Of a stretch of DNA of 21,758 bases, positions 8,364 to 16,727 are shown piece after piece. Made by a program: the position numbers and the translations under genes. The DNA lies in assembly GCA_020445165.1 (NCBI GenBank), contig JAGRHE010000006.1, positions 23,989 through 45,746 of the forward strand, in the 5' to 3' direction. Within the stretch, counting starts at the first letter, position 1. Each line of letters starts with the position of its first letter. A model generated the notes under the pieces. That model was not told where the DNA came from. It did no database searches and saw only the letters and a list, made by a program, of their open reading frames with translations. This stretch comes from Gammaproteobacteria bacterium (lineage in GTDB: Bacteria; Pseudomonadota; Gammaproteobacteria; Chromatiales; Sedimenticolaceae).

Positions 8364-8964
8364 GTTCGTGCTCCGGCAAGCCACGGCCACCGGCGGCCGC
8401 GTAATCTGCAGGCGTGTTGATATTCGAGAACTGCTGCGGAACGTCAGAGAAATCGACACTGACCCAGCGGTGGCGCGGGAACCAGCGATCGATCTTGCGT
8501 TCGCCACCTGCGATCGTCTCGCTCAGCCCCGGCAACACGCCGCGGTGCATCAGGGTGTATACCGGTTGCAGACGCTGGCCGTCGTGCGCAACAGCAATCT
8601 CGGTGTCGCCGCTAACGCCGCCGGCAAGTCGTGCCGCCAGATCGGGCAATACGACCGGGCCATCGCAAGGCAGTGTCAACATCCATTCGGTCTCGAGATG
8701 CTGCAACCCGGCCAGGAACCCCGCCAACGGCCCCTGGAAATCACCCAGGGGATCAGGCAACACCGGCCACCCGGTTTGCGCATAGGCCTCGCGGTTGCGG
8801 TTGGCACTGATCAGGATGGTATGCACCTGCGGTTGCACCGCCCTGGCGACATGAGCAATCAAAGTGTCGTCGGCGAATGCAAGCAGCCCCTTGTCCGTGC
8901 CTCCCATACGCCGGCTCTTTCCGCCGGCCAGGATCAACGCAGTGATGTTGGCAGCCGCGATCAC
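8356..8964 (-). CDS. mobA: molybdenum cofactor guanylyltransferase MobA
   Basis: MobA links GMP to molybdopterin, giving the bis-MGD cofactor of DMSO-reductase-family enzymes such as the formate dehydrogenase at the end of the window. Motifs: LILAGGKSRRMGGTDKGLL (nucleotide-binding signature), PDPLGDFQGPLAGFLAGL, LTLPCDGPVVLPDL and the C-terminal NINTPADY. I chose GTG at 8964 (202 residues) because GGAG lies 7 bases upstream; GTG at 8970, two codons earlier, would have only one base of spacing. It is the first gene of mobA-mobB-moeA. A sigma-54 promoter candidate lies about 150 bp upstream. Confidence 0.95.
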   Translation of the reverse strand: MIAAANITALILAGGKSRRMGGTDKGLLAFADDTLIAHVARAVQPQVHTILISANRNREAYAQTGWPVLPDPLGDFQGPLAGFLAGLQHLETEWMLTLPCDGPVVLPDLAARLAGGVSGDTEIAVAHDGQRLQPVYTLMHRGVLPGLSETIAGGERKIDRWFPRHRWVSVDFSDVPQQFSNINTPADYAAAGGRGLPEHEHE

Positions 8965-9117
8965 CGGCACACTCCACTGGCCGATCCAGCACCACGCGAC
9001 TCACCGATGCCGACAGGATGACCTGGCCGCGTCGATCCATCGCCGTATTCGCTTGCGAACTTAATAATTTTCAAATTTTCTTTTTTGTGAATTCAGGGTT
9101 TTCCTTCGTGATTCCCA

Positions 9118-9133
9118 AGCAATACCGGTGCCA
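9118..9133 (-). promoter_or_regulatory. sigma-54 (-24/-12) promoter for mobA-mobB-moeA
   Basis: On the - strand the sequence reads TGGCAC-CGGTA-TTGCT, a full match to the sigma-54 consensus TGGCAC-N5-TTGCW with the required GG-N10-GC spacing. The predicted start is near 9107, leaving a leader of about 143 bases before the mobA GTG. An AT-rich stretch (9061-9100) lies inside that leader. A weak sigma-70-like pair there (TTCACA at 9091-9086, AATTAT at 9069-9064) cannot be excluded as a second promoter. Confidence 0.75.
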
Positions 9134-9210
9134 CACGAATCTCACCATGCCCGTGCGAAGACTACCGGTGCTGTGGAACCAGAACGGTGCTCGTCATGCT
9201 GTCCTTCTTC

Positions 9211-9256
9211 GGACAATTTGTCCCAACCTCGTTTACACTCGTCAGACAGATTGAAC
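9211..9256. promoter_or_regulatory. candidate activator (enhancer) sites upstream of mobA
   Basis: GGACAATTTGTCC (9211-9223) is a 13-bp dyad with perfect 6-bp arms. A second, weaker copy, AGACAGATTGAAC (9244-9256), matches the symmetric form at 9 of 13 positions, with centres 33 bp (three helical turns) apart. They lie about 110 and 143 bp upstream of the predicted mobA start site, a normal distance for an NtrC-family activator. The rest of 8965-9379 holds the sigma-54 promoter and an AT-rich leader; I found no convincing promoter for the regulator gene that starts at 9380. Binding by that regulator is an inference. Confidence 0.45.
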
Positions 9257-9379
9257 CAGATTCAAGACAACAAAAATCTGCATATCGGAGAATACGCCCT
9301 CGATCTGCGTTTATTTTCCCCGCACACCGATTAATCTCAGGTAATGCAGACGCAATAATTACCAGCCTGCCGAGGCACG

Positions 9380-10804
9380 ATGGCCTGTTCAACTGAAAAC
9401 CTGCGCGCGAGCTTCACGGACGACGGCCGCGGCATTGACGACGATGGCAAGACCGGGTCTGGCAAGCGCCTGTCGTCGGTACTTATCGTCGACGACGAAC
9501 CCGGCATTCTCCATGCATTGCAGAAAGGGCTCGCTCCCGATTTCAGCCTGATCGAAGTCGCCGCCAGCACGGACGCCGCCGATGCGCTGCTGGAGCGCTG
9601 CCATTTCGACCTGATCATTTCCGATATCCGTCTGCCCGACCGCTCGGGTGTCGACTGGATCACCGAATTGCGTGAGCAGGACCAGGCAACGCCGGTCATC
9701 TTCATGACGGCGCATGCCGATCTGCAGACGGCGATCACCGCACTGCGTGCCGGCGCATCCGATTTCATTCTCAAGCCGTTCCGCATGGAACAGATGCAGA
9801 CCGCCGTCAGCCGGTGCCTCGAACGCCGGCGCCTGCACAAGGAAAACTTCCTGTTGCGACGGCAGGTTAAGCACCTGAACGAATCGGGCGGGATCATCGG
9901 ATCATGCGATCTGATCCGCGGCGTCTGCGAAGTGATCAAGCGGGTCGCGCCGATGCCGTCGACGGTGCTTGTCTCCGGTGAGAGCGGGACCGGCAAGGAA
10001 CTCGCTGCACGGGCACTGCACGATTACAGTGGACGCTCGGGTTCCTTCGTTCCGATCAATTGCGGTGCCATTCACGCCGATCTGCTGGAAAGTGAATTGT
10101 TCGGGCACGCAAAAGGCGCATTCACCGGAGCGGTCAAGGCGCGCGACGGCCTGTTCTCGTACGCCGATGGTGGCACGCTGTTTCTCGACGAGATCGGCGA
10201 GATGCCGCTGGCAATGCAAACTCGCCTGCTGCGGGTGATGGAAGATCGCGCCATCCGTCCGGTCGGCGGAAATCGCGAGACGCCGGTCGACGTCCGCATC
10301 ATCGCCGCGACCAACCGGGACCTGCGTGACGAAGTCGAGAAAGGCAATTTTCGCGAAGACCTGTTCTACCGCCTGAACGTGCTCAGCATCCGGATGCCGG
10401 CATTGCGCGAACGTATACAGGATCTGCCGCAGCTGGTCGAGCATTTCGCTGCATCGATCGCATCCGATCTCGGCGTTGCGGTTCCCGCGATAGACCAGGC
10501 CGAGCTCGACCGGCTGACCCGGTATGACTGGCCTGGCAATATCCGTGAACTCAAGAATGTCATTGAGCGCTGCCTGCTGTTGAGCCACAAACCCAGCCAG
10601 AGTCTGCCAGGCTGTTCCGCTGCCCTGGTCGCAGCTGATCGACTCGAGCCCAATGACGACGATCTATTGCTGGAGAGCGTCGAACGGCGCCATATCCTGC
10701 GCGTTCTGGAGATGCAGGATGGCAACAAGTCGGCGGCAGCCAGGATCCTCGGCGTGTCGCGCAAGACGCTGGAACGCAAGTGCCAGGCGTGGGGCGTAGG
10801 CTGA
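9380..10804 (+). CDS. sigma-54-dependent NtrC-family response regulator
   Basis: 474 residues with a full three-domain layout. Receiver domain about 32-145: acidic pair in LIVDDEPG, phosphoacceptor Asp82 in SDIRLPD, the T in FMTAHAD, and Lys in ILKPF. Sigma-54 AAA+ domain about 170-400: Walker A GESGTGKE at 200-207, the sigma-54 contact loop GAFTGA at 246-251, Walker B FLDE at 268-271, and [17 protein letters not shown] near its end. A Fis-type HTH lies at the C-terminus (about 430-470; [19 protein letters not shown]). All residues needed for phosphorylation, ATP hydrolysis and sigma-54 activation look intact. GAGG lies 4 bases before the ATG. The kinase gene follows after 33 bases. Four sigma-54 promoter candidates head Moco and formate dehydrogenase transcripts in this window, so these are its likely targets (inference). 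Confidence 0.95.
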   Translation: MACSTENLRASFTDDGRGIDDDGKTGSGKRLSSVLIVDDEPGILHALQKGLAPDFSLIEVAASTDAADALLERCHFDLIISDIRLPDRSGVDWITELREQDQATPVIFMTAHADLQTAITALRAGASDFILKPFRMEQMQTAVSRCLERRRLHKENFLLRRQVKHLNESGGIIGSCDLIRGVCEVIKRVAPMPSTVLVSGESGTGKELAARALHDYSGRSGSFVPINCGAIHADLLESELFGHAKGAFTGAVKARDGLFSYADGGTLFLDEIGEMPLAMQTRLLRVMEDRAIRPVGGNRETPVDVRIIAATNRDLRDEVEKGNFREDLFYRLNVLSIRMPALRERIQDLPQLVEHFAASIASDLGVAVPAIDQAELDRLTRYDWPGNIRELKNVIERCLLLSHKPSQSLPGCSAALVAADRLEPNDDDLLLESVERRHILRVLEMQDGNKSAAARILGVSRKTLERKCQAWGVG

Positions 10805-10837
10805 TCGTGCCTGCCCTGCCCGCAGCGCGGGGCTGAA

Positions 10838-12970
10838 ATGTCGTATATCTCGCAGCTGATAGACACGGTCCGCGGCAGCGTTCGCCGCAAACTGCTCACG
10901 CTGGCCCTGCTGCCGCTGGCCTTGATCCTGCCTATTGTGCTCGCCGGCCTGACCGCCTGGGGTGCCTCGTTCACCTACGATCAGCTGTTCATCAAGGTCA
11001 ATACCGACCTGGCCGTGGCACACGATGCATTCGAGAGAATCCAGACCGATCATCTCGACAGACTGGCGCGCTTGAGCGAGTCGTACCGTTTTCGCGACGC
11101 ACTGGCTCATGGCAGGGAAGACGTGTTGCGCGCGCTGATCGAAGAGCGCCAGTTGGCAGACGGTTTCAGCTTCCTGCGTGCAGTAACGGCAATAGACGAC
11201 TTCACTCCATCGACGACAACGGCACGCGTGGGCATCGAGATCCTGGGGCCCGGTGACCTGGAGCGGCTGCAACCGGGACTGGCCGAATCCGTTCGTCTCG
11301 GCCTGGTACAGACCAAACGCGCGCGCCCCACGCAACGGACGATCGAAGAACGCGGTATGGTCATCCGCGCCTGGCATCCCGTCCACGATGCAGACGGCAC
11401 ACTGATCGCCATGCTCGACGGCGGCGTTCTGCTGAACAACAACTTCGCCTTCGTCGATGCCATTCGCGACCTGGTATACGGGCCCGGAAGCCTGCCGGCC
11501 GGCAGCCGTGGCACGGTCACCGTGTTTCTGTATGACGTGCGCATCTCGACCAACGTGCCGCGCAGCCCCGGCACCCGTGCACTGGGAACCCGGGTTTCCG
11601 AAGAGGTCAGCCGCGCCGTGCTCGATCGTGGTGACAAATGGATCGATCGGGCCTTCGTCGTCAACGACTGGTACATCTCTGCCTACGAGCCGATCGTCTC
11701 CAGCGCCGGTCAGCGCGTTGGAATTCTCTACGCGGGCTACCTCGAGGCGCCTTATCGTGCCGCATTGTGGAAGACACTTGGCGTCCTGGTGCTGTTGCTA
11801 CTGGGATTGCTTGCCTTGTACGCAGCACTTGCGGTTCGTGGCGCCAAGTCGATTTTCGATCCGCTGGAACGGATGTCCCTGGTCGTCCAGGCAACCCGGC
11901 GTGGAAAGGTGCTGCGGGTGGGGAAAGTCGCCAATGATGACGAACTGGCGGAACTGGCGCGGGAATTCGATGCAATGCTGGATACGATCGAACGCCACAA
12001 TACCGAGATGCAACGCTGGGCCGAGCAGCTGGAAGACAAGGTTGCCGACCGAACCGCCGAACTGCAGCAACGCAACGTCGAGCTGCAGCGCATGATCACC
12101 GTTCTTCGCGACACGCGACAACAGCTGGTAGTGGCAGAAAAGTTGGCAGCCCTCGGCCAGCTGACCGCCGGCGTCGCGCACGAGATTAACAACCCGGTAC
12201 AGGTGATGCTCGGCAACCTCGATGTACTGATTGCCGAACTCGGCGATCGACTCGACCCGGTTCGTGGCGAAATCGACCTGGTAGTCGAACAGATCTACCG
12301 GATCCAGGGGATCATCGAGAAGCTGCTCAAGTACGCCCGACCCGACGAATATGCCGGCTATGTGTCCGAGATCGATGTCAACCAGGCGATTCGCAACACG
12401 CTTGCCCTGGTATCACCGTTGCGAAAGCAGAATCCGTTCGATCTGCGACTGCAACTCAACGCGACCATCCCAATCCTGATCAGCGAACAGGAGTTGCAGC
12501 AGGTGCTGGTCAACCTGGTCAGCAACGCCGCCCATGCACTGCCGTCACAACAGGGAAGGATCGTCATTGCGACCCGCGACTGGGAGGACAAGGGCGTATG
12601 CATCACGATCAGTGACAACGGCTGCGGCATGGACGAAAAACAGTGCTCCCAGGTGTTCAACCCATTCTATTCGACCCGTCGCCAGGGAGAAGGCACCGGG
12701 CTGGGGCTTTCCATCAGCTATGGACTGGTGCGCCGTTATGGCGGCAACATCACTGTCCAATCGAAACCGGGAGTCGGTACCGACTTCCAGATCTGGCTGT
12801 TGGCGGAACCGCAGTTCACGGACGACGCCGAAACGTTGGTCGCACAACTGCATTCGACGATCGGTAATACAGCTGGGCCGGGTGCAGACAGCAGCGGGGA
12901 CCACGTTTCCCTCGCCCGACCCTCCACCGCCACCGCCAACGCTTCATCATCGGCAGAAGAACGGACATGA
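10838..12970 (+). CDS. membrane sensor histidine kinase with Cache-type periplasmic domain
   Basis: 710 residues. TM1 about 19-42; a large extracytoplasmic sensor about 43-308 that reads like a double-Cache domain (GTVTVFLYDVRISTN, then WYISAYEPI and GILYAGYLEAPY, typical of its second half); TM2 about 309-331; HAMP about 332-384; a coiled coil (DKVADRTAELQQRN) about 390-430; HisKA with His448 in GVAHEINNPVQ; HATPase with Asn559/Asn563 (NLVSNAAHAL), DNGCGMD and GEGTGLGLSISYG. The roughly 50-residue tail after the ATPase is low complexity. It is the probable partner of the regulator 33 bases upstream. The ligand is unknown; formate or another small carboxylate would fit a Cache domain and the neighbours, but this is a guess. 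The stop overlaps the next start (ATGA at 12967-12970). Confidence 0.93.
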   Translation: MSYISQLIDTVRGSVRRKLLTLALLPLALILPIVLAGLTAWGASFTYDQLFIKVNTDLAVAHDAFERIQTDHLDRLARLSESYRFRDALAHGREDVLRALIEERQLADGFSFLRAVTAIDDFTPSTTTARVGIEILGPGDLERLQPGLAESVRLGLVQTKRARPTQRTIEERGMVIRAWHPVHDADGTLIAMLDGGVLLNNNFAFVDAIRDLVYGPGSLPAGSRGTVTVFLYDVRISTNVPRSPGTRALGTRVSEEVSRAVLDRGDKWIDRAFVVNDWYISAYEPIVSSAGQRVGILYAGYLEAPYRAALWKTLGVLVLLLLGLLALYAALAVRGAKSIFDPLERMSLVVQATRRGKVLRVGKVANDDELAELAREFDAMLDTIERHNTEMQRWAEQLEDKVADRTAELQQRNVELQRMITVLRDTRQQLVVAEKLAALGQLTAGVAHEINNPVQVMLGNLDVLIAELGDRLDPVRGEIDLVVEQIYRIQGIIEKLLKYARPDEYAGYVSEIDVNQAIRNTLALVSPLRKQNPFDLRLQLNATIPILISEQELQQVLVNLVSNAAHALPSQQGRIVIATRDWEDKGVCITISDNGCGMDEKQCSQVFNPFYSTRRQGEGTGLGLSISYGLVRRYGGNITVQSKPGVGTDFQIWLLAEPQFTDDAETLVAQLHSTIGNTAGPGADSSGDHVSLARPSTATANASSSAEERT

Positions 12971-13704
12971 CACCTGAACAACGTGAACGATATGCCCGCC
13001 AGATCCGGCTTGCTGCAATCGGCGAGGCCGGTCAGCAGCAGCTGCTCGATGCCAGCGCACTGATCATCGGCCTGGGTGGACTGGGTTCCCCGGCCGCGAT
13101 GTATCTCGCTGCGAGCGGCGTTGGCCGGCTGGTGATCAGCGACTATGACCGCGTCGAGCCATCCAATCTGCAGCGCCAGATCGCTCACCGTGAACAGGAC
13201 ATCGGTGAGCCCAAGGCACATTCTGCGAAGCTGACCCTACAATCCCTCAATCCTCGCTGCGAGGTGGAGGCGCTGGACTGGGAACTCGACAAAGACGAAC
13301 TCGCGACACGCGTTGCCGCGGCTGACGTGATCCTCGACTGCACCGACAACGTCGCATCCCGGCTGCAGATCAACCGGGCTGCAGTCAGCCACGGCACTCC
13401 CTTGGTCAGCGCAGCCGCGATTCGTCGCGAGGGGCAGATCCTGACCGTACTGCCGGGCGGCCGTCCCTGCTACCAGTGCCTTTACCCGGATGAATCCGTC
13501 GACCACGGCACCTGCGCCATGGAGGGCATCCTGGCGCCCGTGGTAGGCGTCATGGGTGTCATGCAGGCACTGCAGGCACTCCAGGTTTTGCTGGGTGAAG
13601 TCGACGCGCTGCGCAACAAGCTGATGCTTTTCGATGCCGCGGCCATGCACTGGCAGTCGGTGAGCGTTGCCGGACGCAGCGACTGCCCGGTGTGTTCCGG
13701 CTAG
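12967..13704 (+). CDS. moeB: MoeB/ThiF/HesA-family adenylyltransferase
   Basis: 245 residues, a normal length for MoeB. MoeB activates the C-terminal Gly-Gly of the small sulfur carrier MoaD by adenylylation during molybdopterin synthesis. Visible features: RYARQIRLAAIGEAGQQQL opening; nucleotide-binding IIGLGGLGSPAAMYLA; SDYDRVEPSNLQRQI with the catalytic Arg; DCTDN; zinc ligands Cys168/Cys171 (CYQC) and Cys240/Cys243 (CPVC); and Cys183 in TCAMEGILAPVVGVMG. No rhodanese domain is present. ThiF (thiamine) and MoeB are hard to separate by eye; the Moco neighbours favour MoeB. It is translationally coupled to the sensor kinase, an unusual position for a housekeeping enzyme. No moaD, moaE or moaC is in the window. 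Only 31 bases separate its stop from the convergent HTH gene. Confidence 0.88.
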   Translation: MTPEQRERYARQIRLAAIGEAGQQQLLDASALIIGLGGLGSPAAMYLAASGVGRLVISDYDRVEPSNLQRQIAHREQDIGEPKAHSAKLTLQSLNPRCEVEALDWELDKDELATRVAAADVILDCTDNVASRLQINRAAVSHGTPLVSAAAIRREGQILTVLPGGRPCYQCLYPDESVDHGTCAMEGILAPVVGVMGVMQALQALQVLLGEVDALRNKLMLFDAAAMHWQSVSVAGRSDCPVCSG

Positions 13705-13735
13705 CCACGTGGTCGGTGACTGCTTTGGTGTGTCG

Positions 13736-14647
13736 CTAATCCTGGCCCCAGACCATTTCGCCACAATCGCTCAAGTCGTAGCCACCCAGCAGATCGGCCA
13801 TCTGTCGTGAGGCACCGGATTGCAGTCTGCCCAGCAGGTCCTGGAACAGGCGACGGAACCAGATCGCGCGCGGTAGCGCGAAATCGAAACCCTCTACGCC
13901 AAACTTCACGAAACCCAGCCCGGCCTCTGCCGCGGTGGCACGGGCGCCTGGCGCGATGTCAGCCAGTCCAAGAACGATTGCCGCCGCTGCCTCGCGTTCG
14001 GAAAGCGCGGTTGCCGTGATGTCGAGGTCGGCACCTCCCGGTGTGATCTTGCGCAGTTCCATCAGGAACCTTTGCGCACCCGAACCCGCCTGGCGCTGAA
14101 CCCAGCGCAGCTTTCTGCTCACGAGCTGTTCGGGCGCCGATGCGCGTCCGGCAATGTCGGGCCGCACCATAAGCCCCAGTTCTCGGGTGAATGCCCGGAT
14201 CAGTACCCAGTTTCGATGCTGCGGGTGTTGCCTGAGCAAGGCCGGATGACGCGTGCCGCTCTCGGCCAGCGGCCCCCAGTGCAACGCACTGACATCGACG
14301 CGGTTGGCCTGCAGGAGTTCAAGGCCCAGCCGGGTGCCGGTCGGCGTGTAGCTGACCTGGGCCATGGCATCGACTTCATGAGCAAACGCAGCAAGTACCC
14401 GATGCAGCAAGGGGTCATCGCCACCCGCGATGACCAAACGGTCGCTGAGCAGGCCGCCATGTGCCGAGTCCTTCATCCAGCGATCGATCAGTTCACGTGG
14501 AAACATCCATTTTCCGGTGACCTTGGTGGCTGGCATACGTCCCTCGTTGACCAGCGCGTACACCTTCTTCTCGTTCAGCTGCAGGTATGCCGCAACCTGC
14601 TTGACGCTGAGAAAGCTGTCGTTCTGGGGTGTCATCACAGCCGCCAT
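13736..14647 (-). CDS. excisionase-type HTH + periplasmic-binding-protein-like domain regulator
   Basis: 303 residues from the ATG at 14647, chosen because GGAGGG sits 6 bases upstream; a longer open frame to 14791 would run into fdhD and lacks such a site. Residues about 11-58 (FLSVKQVAAYLQLNEKKVYALVNEGRMPATKVTGKWMF) form a MerR/excisionase-like winged HTH. The rest (about 68-290) reads as a PBP-like ligand domain (LVIAGGDDPLLHRVLAAF, GLELLQANRVDVSALHWG, QRQAGSGAQRFL, ITATALSEREAAAAIVLGLADI), like those fused to DNA-binding or MoeA proteins (PF12727 type, from memory). The domain has no signal peptide, so it should sense a cytoplasmic ligand. It lies 28 bases after fdhD, probably in the same transcript as moaA-fdhD, which suggests molybdate, tungstate or a cofactor intermediate as ligand (inference). 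Confidence 0.88.
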   Translation of the reverse strand: MAAVMTPQNDSFLSVKQVAAYLQLNEKKVYALVNEGRMPATKVTGKWMFPRELIDRWMKDSAHGGLLSDRLVIAGGDDPLLHRVLAAFAHEVDAMAQVSYTPTGTRLGLELLQANRVDVSALHWGPLAESGTRHPALLRQHPQHRNWVLIRAFTRELGLMVRPDIAGRASAPEQLVSRKLRWVQRQAGSGAQRFLMELRKITPGGADLDITATALSEREAAAAIVLGLADIAPGARATAAEAGLGFVKFGVEGFDFALPRAIWFRRLFQDLLGRLQSGASRQMADLLGGYDLSDCGEMVWGQD

Positions 14648-14675
14648 GGAAATCCCTCCCGTACCCCGAAAACCG

Positions 14676-15602
14676 TTACCCGCGCTTGGCACGCAGACCG
14701 GTCGCGTGCCCCTCCGTCGGCGTATCGGGCACCGCATCAAACGTAATGTTCTCGACCCCGTTGTAGACGAGGAAATGCCGCCCCTTGGCACGCGCCACCA
14801 GGGTCACACCGATCGTCTGCGCCAGTTCCAAACCGCGATAGGTAACCCCCGAACGCGACAACAGCACCGGGATCTGCATCTGTGCAACCTTGATTACCAT
14901 CTCCGAGGTAAGTCGCCCGGTGGTATAGAACCACTTGCCCTTGCCGCTGATCGCGTTCAGCCACATATGCCCGGCAATCGCGTCGGCCGCGTTGTGTCGG
15001 CCGACGTCTTCTACAAACAGATCGATATCGGAACCGTTGTCGTCGTGCACCGCGCACAAGGCACAACCATGCACCGCACCCGCTTGGCGATACACCTCGT
15101 TGCGGTCATTGATCTCATTCAACAAGGCATAGATCTGCGACTGCGCAATACGCACAGCGGGCAGGCGCAACTTCTCGATCTGGTCACCCATCTTTCCGAA
15201 TACCGTGCCCTGTCCGCATCCGGTGGTCACGGTGCGATGCTTGAGCTTGTGTTCGAGGTCGGCGATGCGCTCGAACGTGTCGACACGGACCTGCCCCTTG
15301 TCCCAGTCGACGCGAATCGCGTCGATCGATTCGATGCATGGGACCAGGCGTTGATTAAGCAGGTAACCCAGGGTCAGCATCTCGGGATGGGTACCGAGGG
15401 TCATCAGGGTGACGATTTCGCGGTCATCGAGGAACAGGGTCAATGCCCGCTCACCGGCCACGTAGCCGCTACGCGGTTGCCCGAACTCGTCGATTGCCAC
15501 AACTTCGTGCGCCGGGCTTAGGCCCGCATCACTCATATCGGGCCGGTAAGCGCGTTGCCGCTGTCGGTCACTGCCGGGCGCCGGAATCTGATCATTGCTC
15601 AT
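14676..15602 (-). CDS. fdhD: formate dehydrogenase accessory sulfurtransferase FdhD (variant Cys motif)
   Basis: 308 residues from the ATG at 15602, which follows the moaA TGA by one base; GTG at 15611 is a less likely alternative. FdhD carries sulfur from IscS to the Mo of bis-MGD, which formate dehydrogenase needs for activity. Family motifs: LGTHPEMLTLGYLLNQ, TTGCGQGTVFGK, FVEDVGRHNAADAI, TTGRLTSEMVIKVA and SRSGVTYRGLELAQ. In E. coli FdhD the sulfur-transfer pair is CGVC (Cys121/Cys124, from memory). Here only the first Cys is kept (Cys129) and the second position is Gly132. A separate CXXC (Cys180-Ala-Leu-Cys183, in GAVHGCALC) appears where E. coli has THAAAW. The family call is safe; the chemistry may differ in detail. 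Confidence 0.95.
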   Translation of the reverse strand: MSNDQIPAPGSDRQRQRAYRPDMSDAGLSPAHEVVAIDEFGQPRSGYVAGERALTLFLDDREIVTLMTLGTHPEMLTLGYLLNQRLVPCIESIDAIRVDWDKGQVRVDTFERIADLEHKLKHRTVTTGCGQGTVFGKMGDQIEKLRLPAVRIAQSQIYALLNEINDRNEVYRQAGAVHGCALCAVHDDNGSDIDLFVEDVGRHNAADAIAGHMWLNAISGKGKWFYTTGRLTSEMVIKVAQMQIPVLLSRSGVTYRGLELAQTIGVTLVARAKGRHFLVYNGVENITFDAVPDTPTEGHATGLRAKRG

Positions 15603-15603
15603 T

Positions 15604-16587
15604 TCAGCCACCGGTGTGATTCATGTGGCGGAAGATGACCGGCTCCCCGTTCAGGTTGAAATCGTGGCCACGTGGCTTGATCGCCATCGCCGCCACGATG
15701 GCCCGTTTCAATGCCTCGTCATCCCCCGGGTTGGCACGGACGACACGACGCAGGTCAGCGCTGTGTTCCTGCCCAAGACAAAGCAAAAGGCGCCCTTCCG
15801 AGGTCAGGCGCACGCGATTGCACTGCTCGCAGAAGTTATGACTGTGCGGCGATATGAATCCAATCCGCGACCGTACACCGGGAATCCGGTAGTAGCGTGA
15901 CGGCCCACCGCTACTCTCGGCAGTCGGCATCAGCTCGAACTGCTTAGCCAGGTCGCTGCGTATCTGGTCTGACGAATAAAAGCAGGCCGCGCGATCATGA
16001 TCGCCGACGCTGCCCAGCGGCATTTCTTCGATGAAACTGATATCCAGGCCACGTTCGATGGCGAAAGACACCAGGTCGACCACCTCGTCATGGTTGTGAT
16101 TCCGCAGCACGACCGCATTCAGCTTGACCCGGTCGAAGCCTGCCTCCAGCGCTGCATCGATGCCCAACATCACCCGTTCGATGTGACCGTTGCGCGTCAT
16201 CGCGCGATAACGCTCGGCCTTCAGCGTATCCAGGCTGATGTTGATACGGGTGACACCGGCATCCCGCAGTTCCTGCGCAAACCGCGGTAGCTGGGTGCCA
16301 TTGGTGGTCAGGGTGAGGTCGGTAAGACCGTCGAGGGCGCCGAGTTCCCTGAACACCTTGAGAATGTTACGCCGATGCAGCGGCTCGCCACCGGTGATCC
16401 GGATCTTGCTGACCCCGAGTTCGACGAAATTGCGACCGACCTGGATGATCTCTTCCAGGGACAGCAGGCTGGCGCGGGGAAGAAACTTCATGTCATCGGA
16501 CATGCAGTACACGCAGCGCAGATCGCAGCGATCCGTCACCGATATCCTGAGGTAGCTGACCTGTCGATCGAAACGGTCTATGAGCAT
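15604..16587 (-). CDS. moaA: GTP 3',8-cyclase MoaA (radical SAM)
   Basis: 327 residues. MoaA makes the first intermediate of molybdopterin synthesis from GTP. The radical SAM cluster motif is Cys21-x3-Cys25-x2-Cys28 (CDLRCVYC), followed by RITGGEPL. The C-terminal second cluster uses Cys253, Cys256 and Cys270 (CEQCNRVRLTSEGRLLLC), and the protein ends in the Gly-Gly typical of the family. I chose the ATG at 16587, not the more distant ATG at 16638, because conserved sequence starts right after 16587 (MLIDRFDRQVSYLRISVTDR) and the sigma-54 promoter candidate upstream predicts transcription from about 16636. It is the first gene of moaA-fdhD-HTH regulator, divergent from the DUF3305 operon. Confidence 0.96.
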   Translation of the reverse strand: MLIDRFDRQVSYLRISVTDRCDLRCVYCMSDDMKFLPRASLLSLEEIIQVGRNFVELGVSKIRITGGEPLHRRNILKVFRELGALDGLTDLTLTTNGTQLPRFAQELRDAGVTRINISLDTLKAERYRAMTRNGHIERVMLGIDAALEAGFDRVKLNAVVLRNHNHDEVVDLVSFAIERGLDISFIEEMPLGSVGDHDRAACFYSSDQIRSDLAKQFELMPTAESSGGPSRYYRIPGVRSRIGFISPHSHNFCEQCNRVRLTSEGRLLLCLGQEHSADLRRVVRANPGDDEALKRAIVAAMAIKPRGHDFNLNGEPVIFRHMNHTGG

Positions 16588-16646
16588 GTCGTTGTCTCGT
16601 ACCAGTTGGGTTTGTCGGAACGTCGACCGACTCTTCATCCGGGAAA

Positions 16647-16662
16647 AGCAATATACGTTCCA
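16647..16662 (-). promoter_or_regulatory. sigma-54 promoter for moaA-fdhD-HTH regulator
   Basis: The - strand reads TGGAAC-GTATA-TTGCT, one mismatch from TGGCAC-N5-TTGCW with correct GG-N10-GC spacing. The predicted start is near 16636, giving a leader of about 49 bases before the moaA ATG at 16587. It faces away from the DUF3305 promoter across a shared control region. Confidence 0.68.
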
Positions 16663-16727
16663 CGCCCTGCACTCGCCGAATTACCATGCTCGCCGCGGCA
16701 GCAAGGCTCCGGGCACACCCGCTGATG

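Noticed and set aside
9251..9279. Sigma-70 promoter for the NtrC-type regulator (TTGAAC, then AAATCT)
   Set aside because: The -10 match is too poor; the promoter of this gene remains unidentified.
13705..13735. Terminator between moeB and the convergent HTH gene
   Set aside because: Only an 8-bp palindrome (CCACGTGG), with no stable stem-loop or U-tract.
16636..16638. ATG as start of moaA
   Set aside because: No ribosome binding site, the extra residues do not look conserved, and it coincides with the predicted transcription start.
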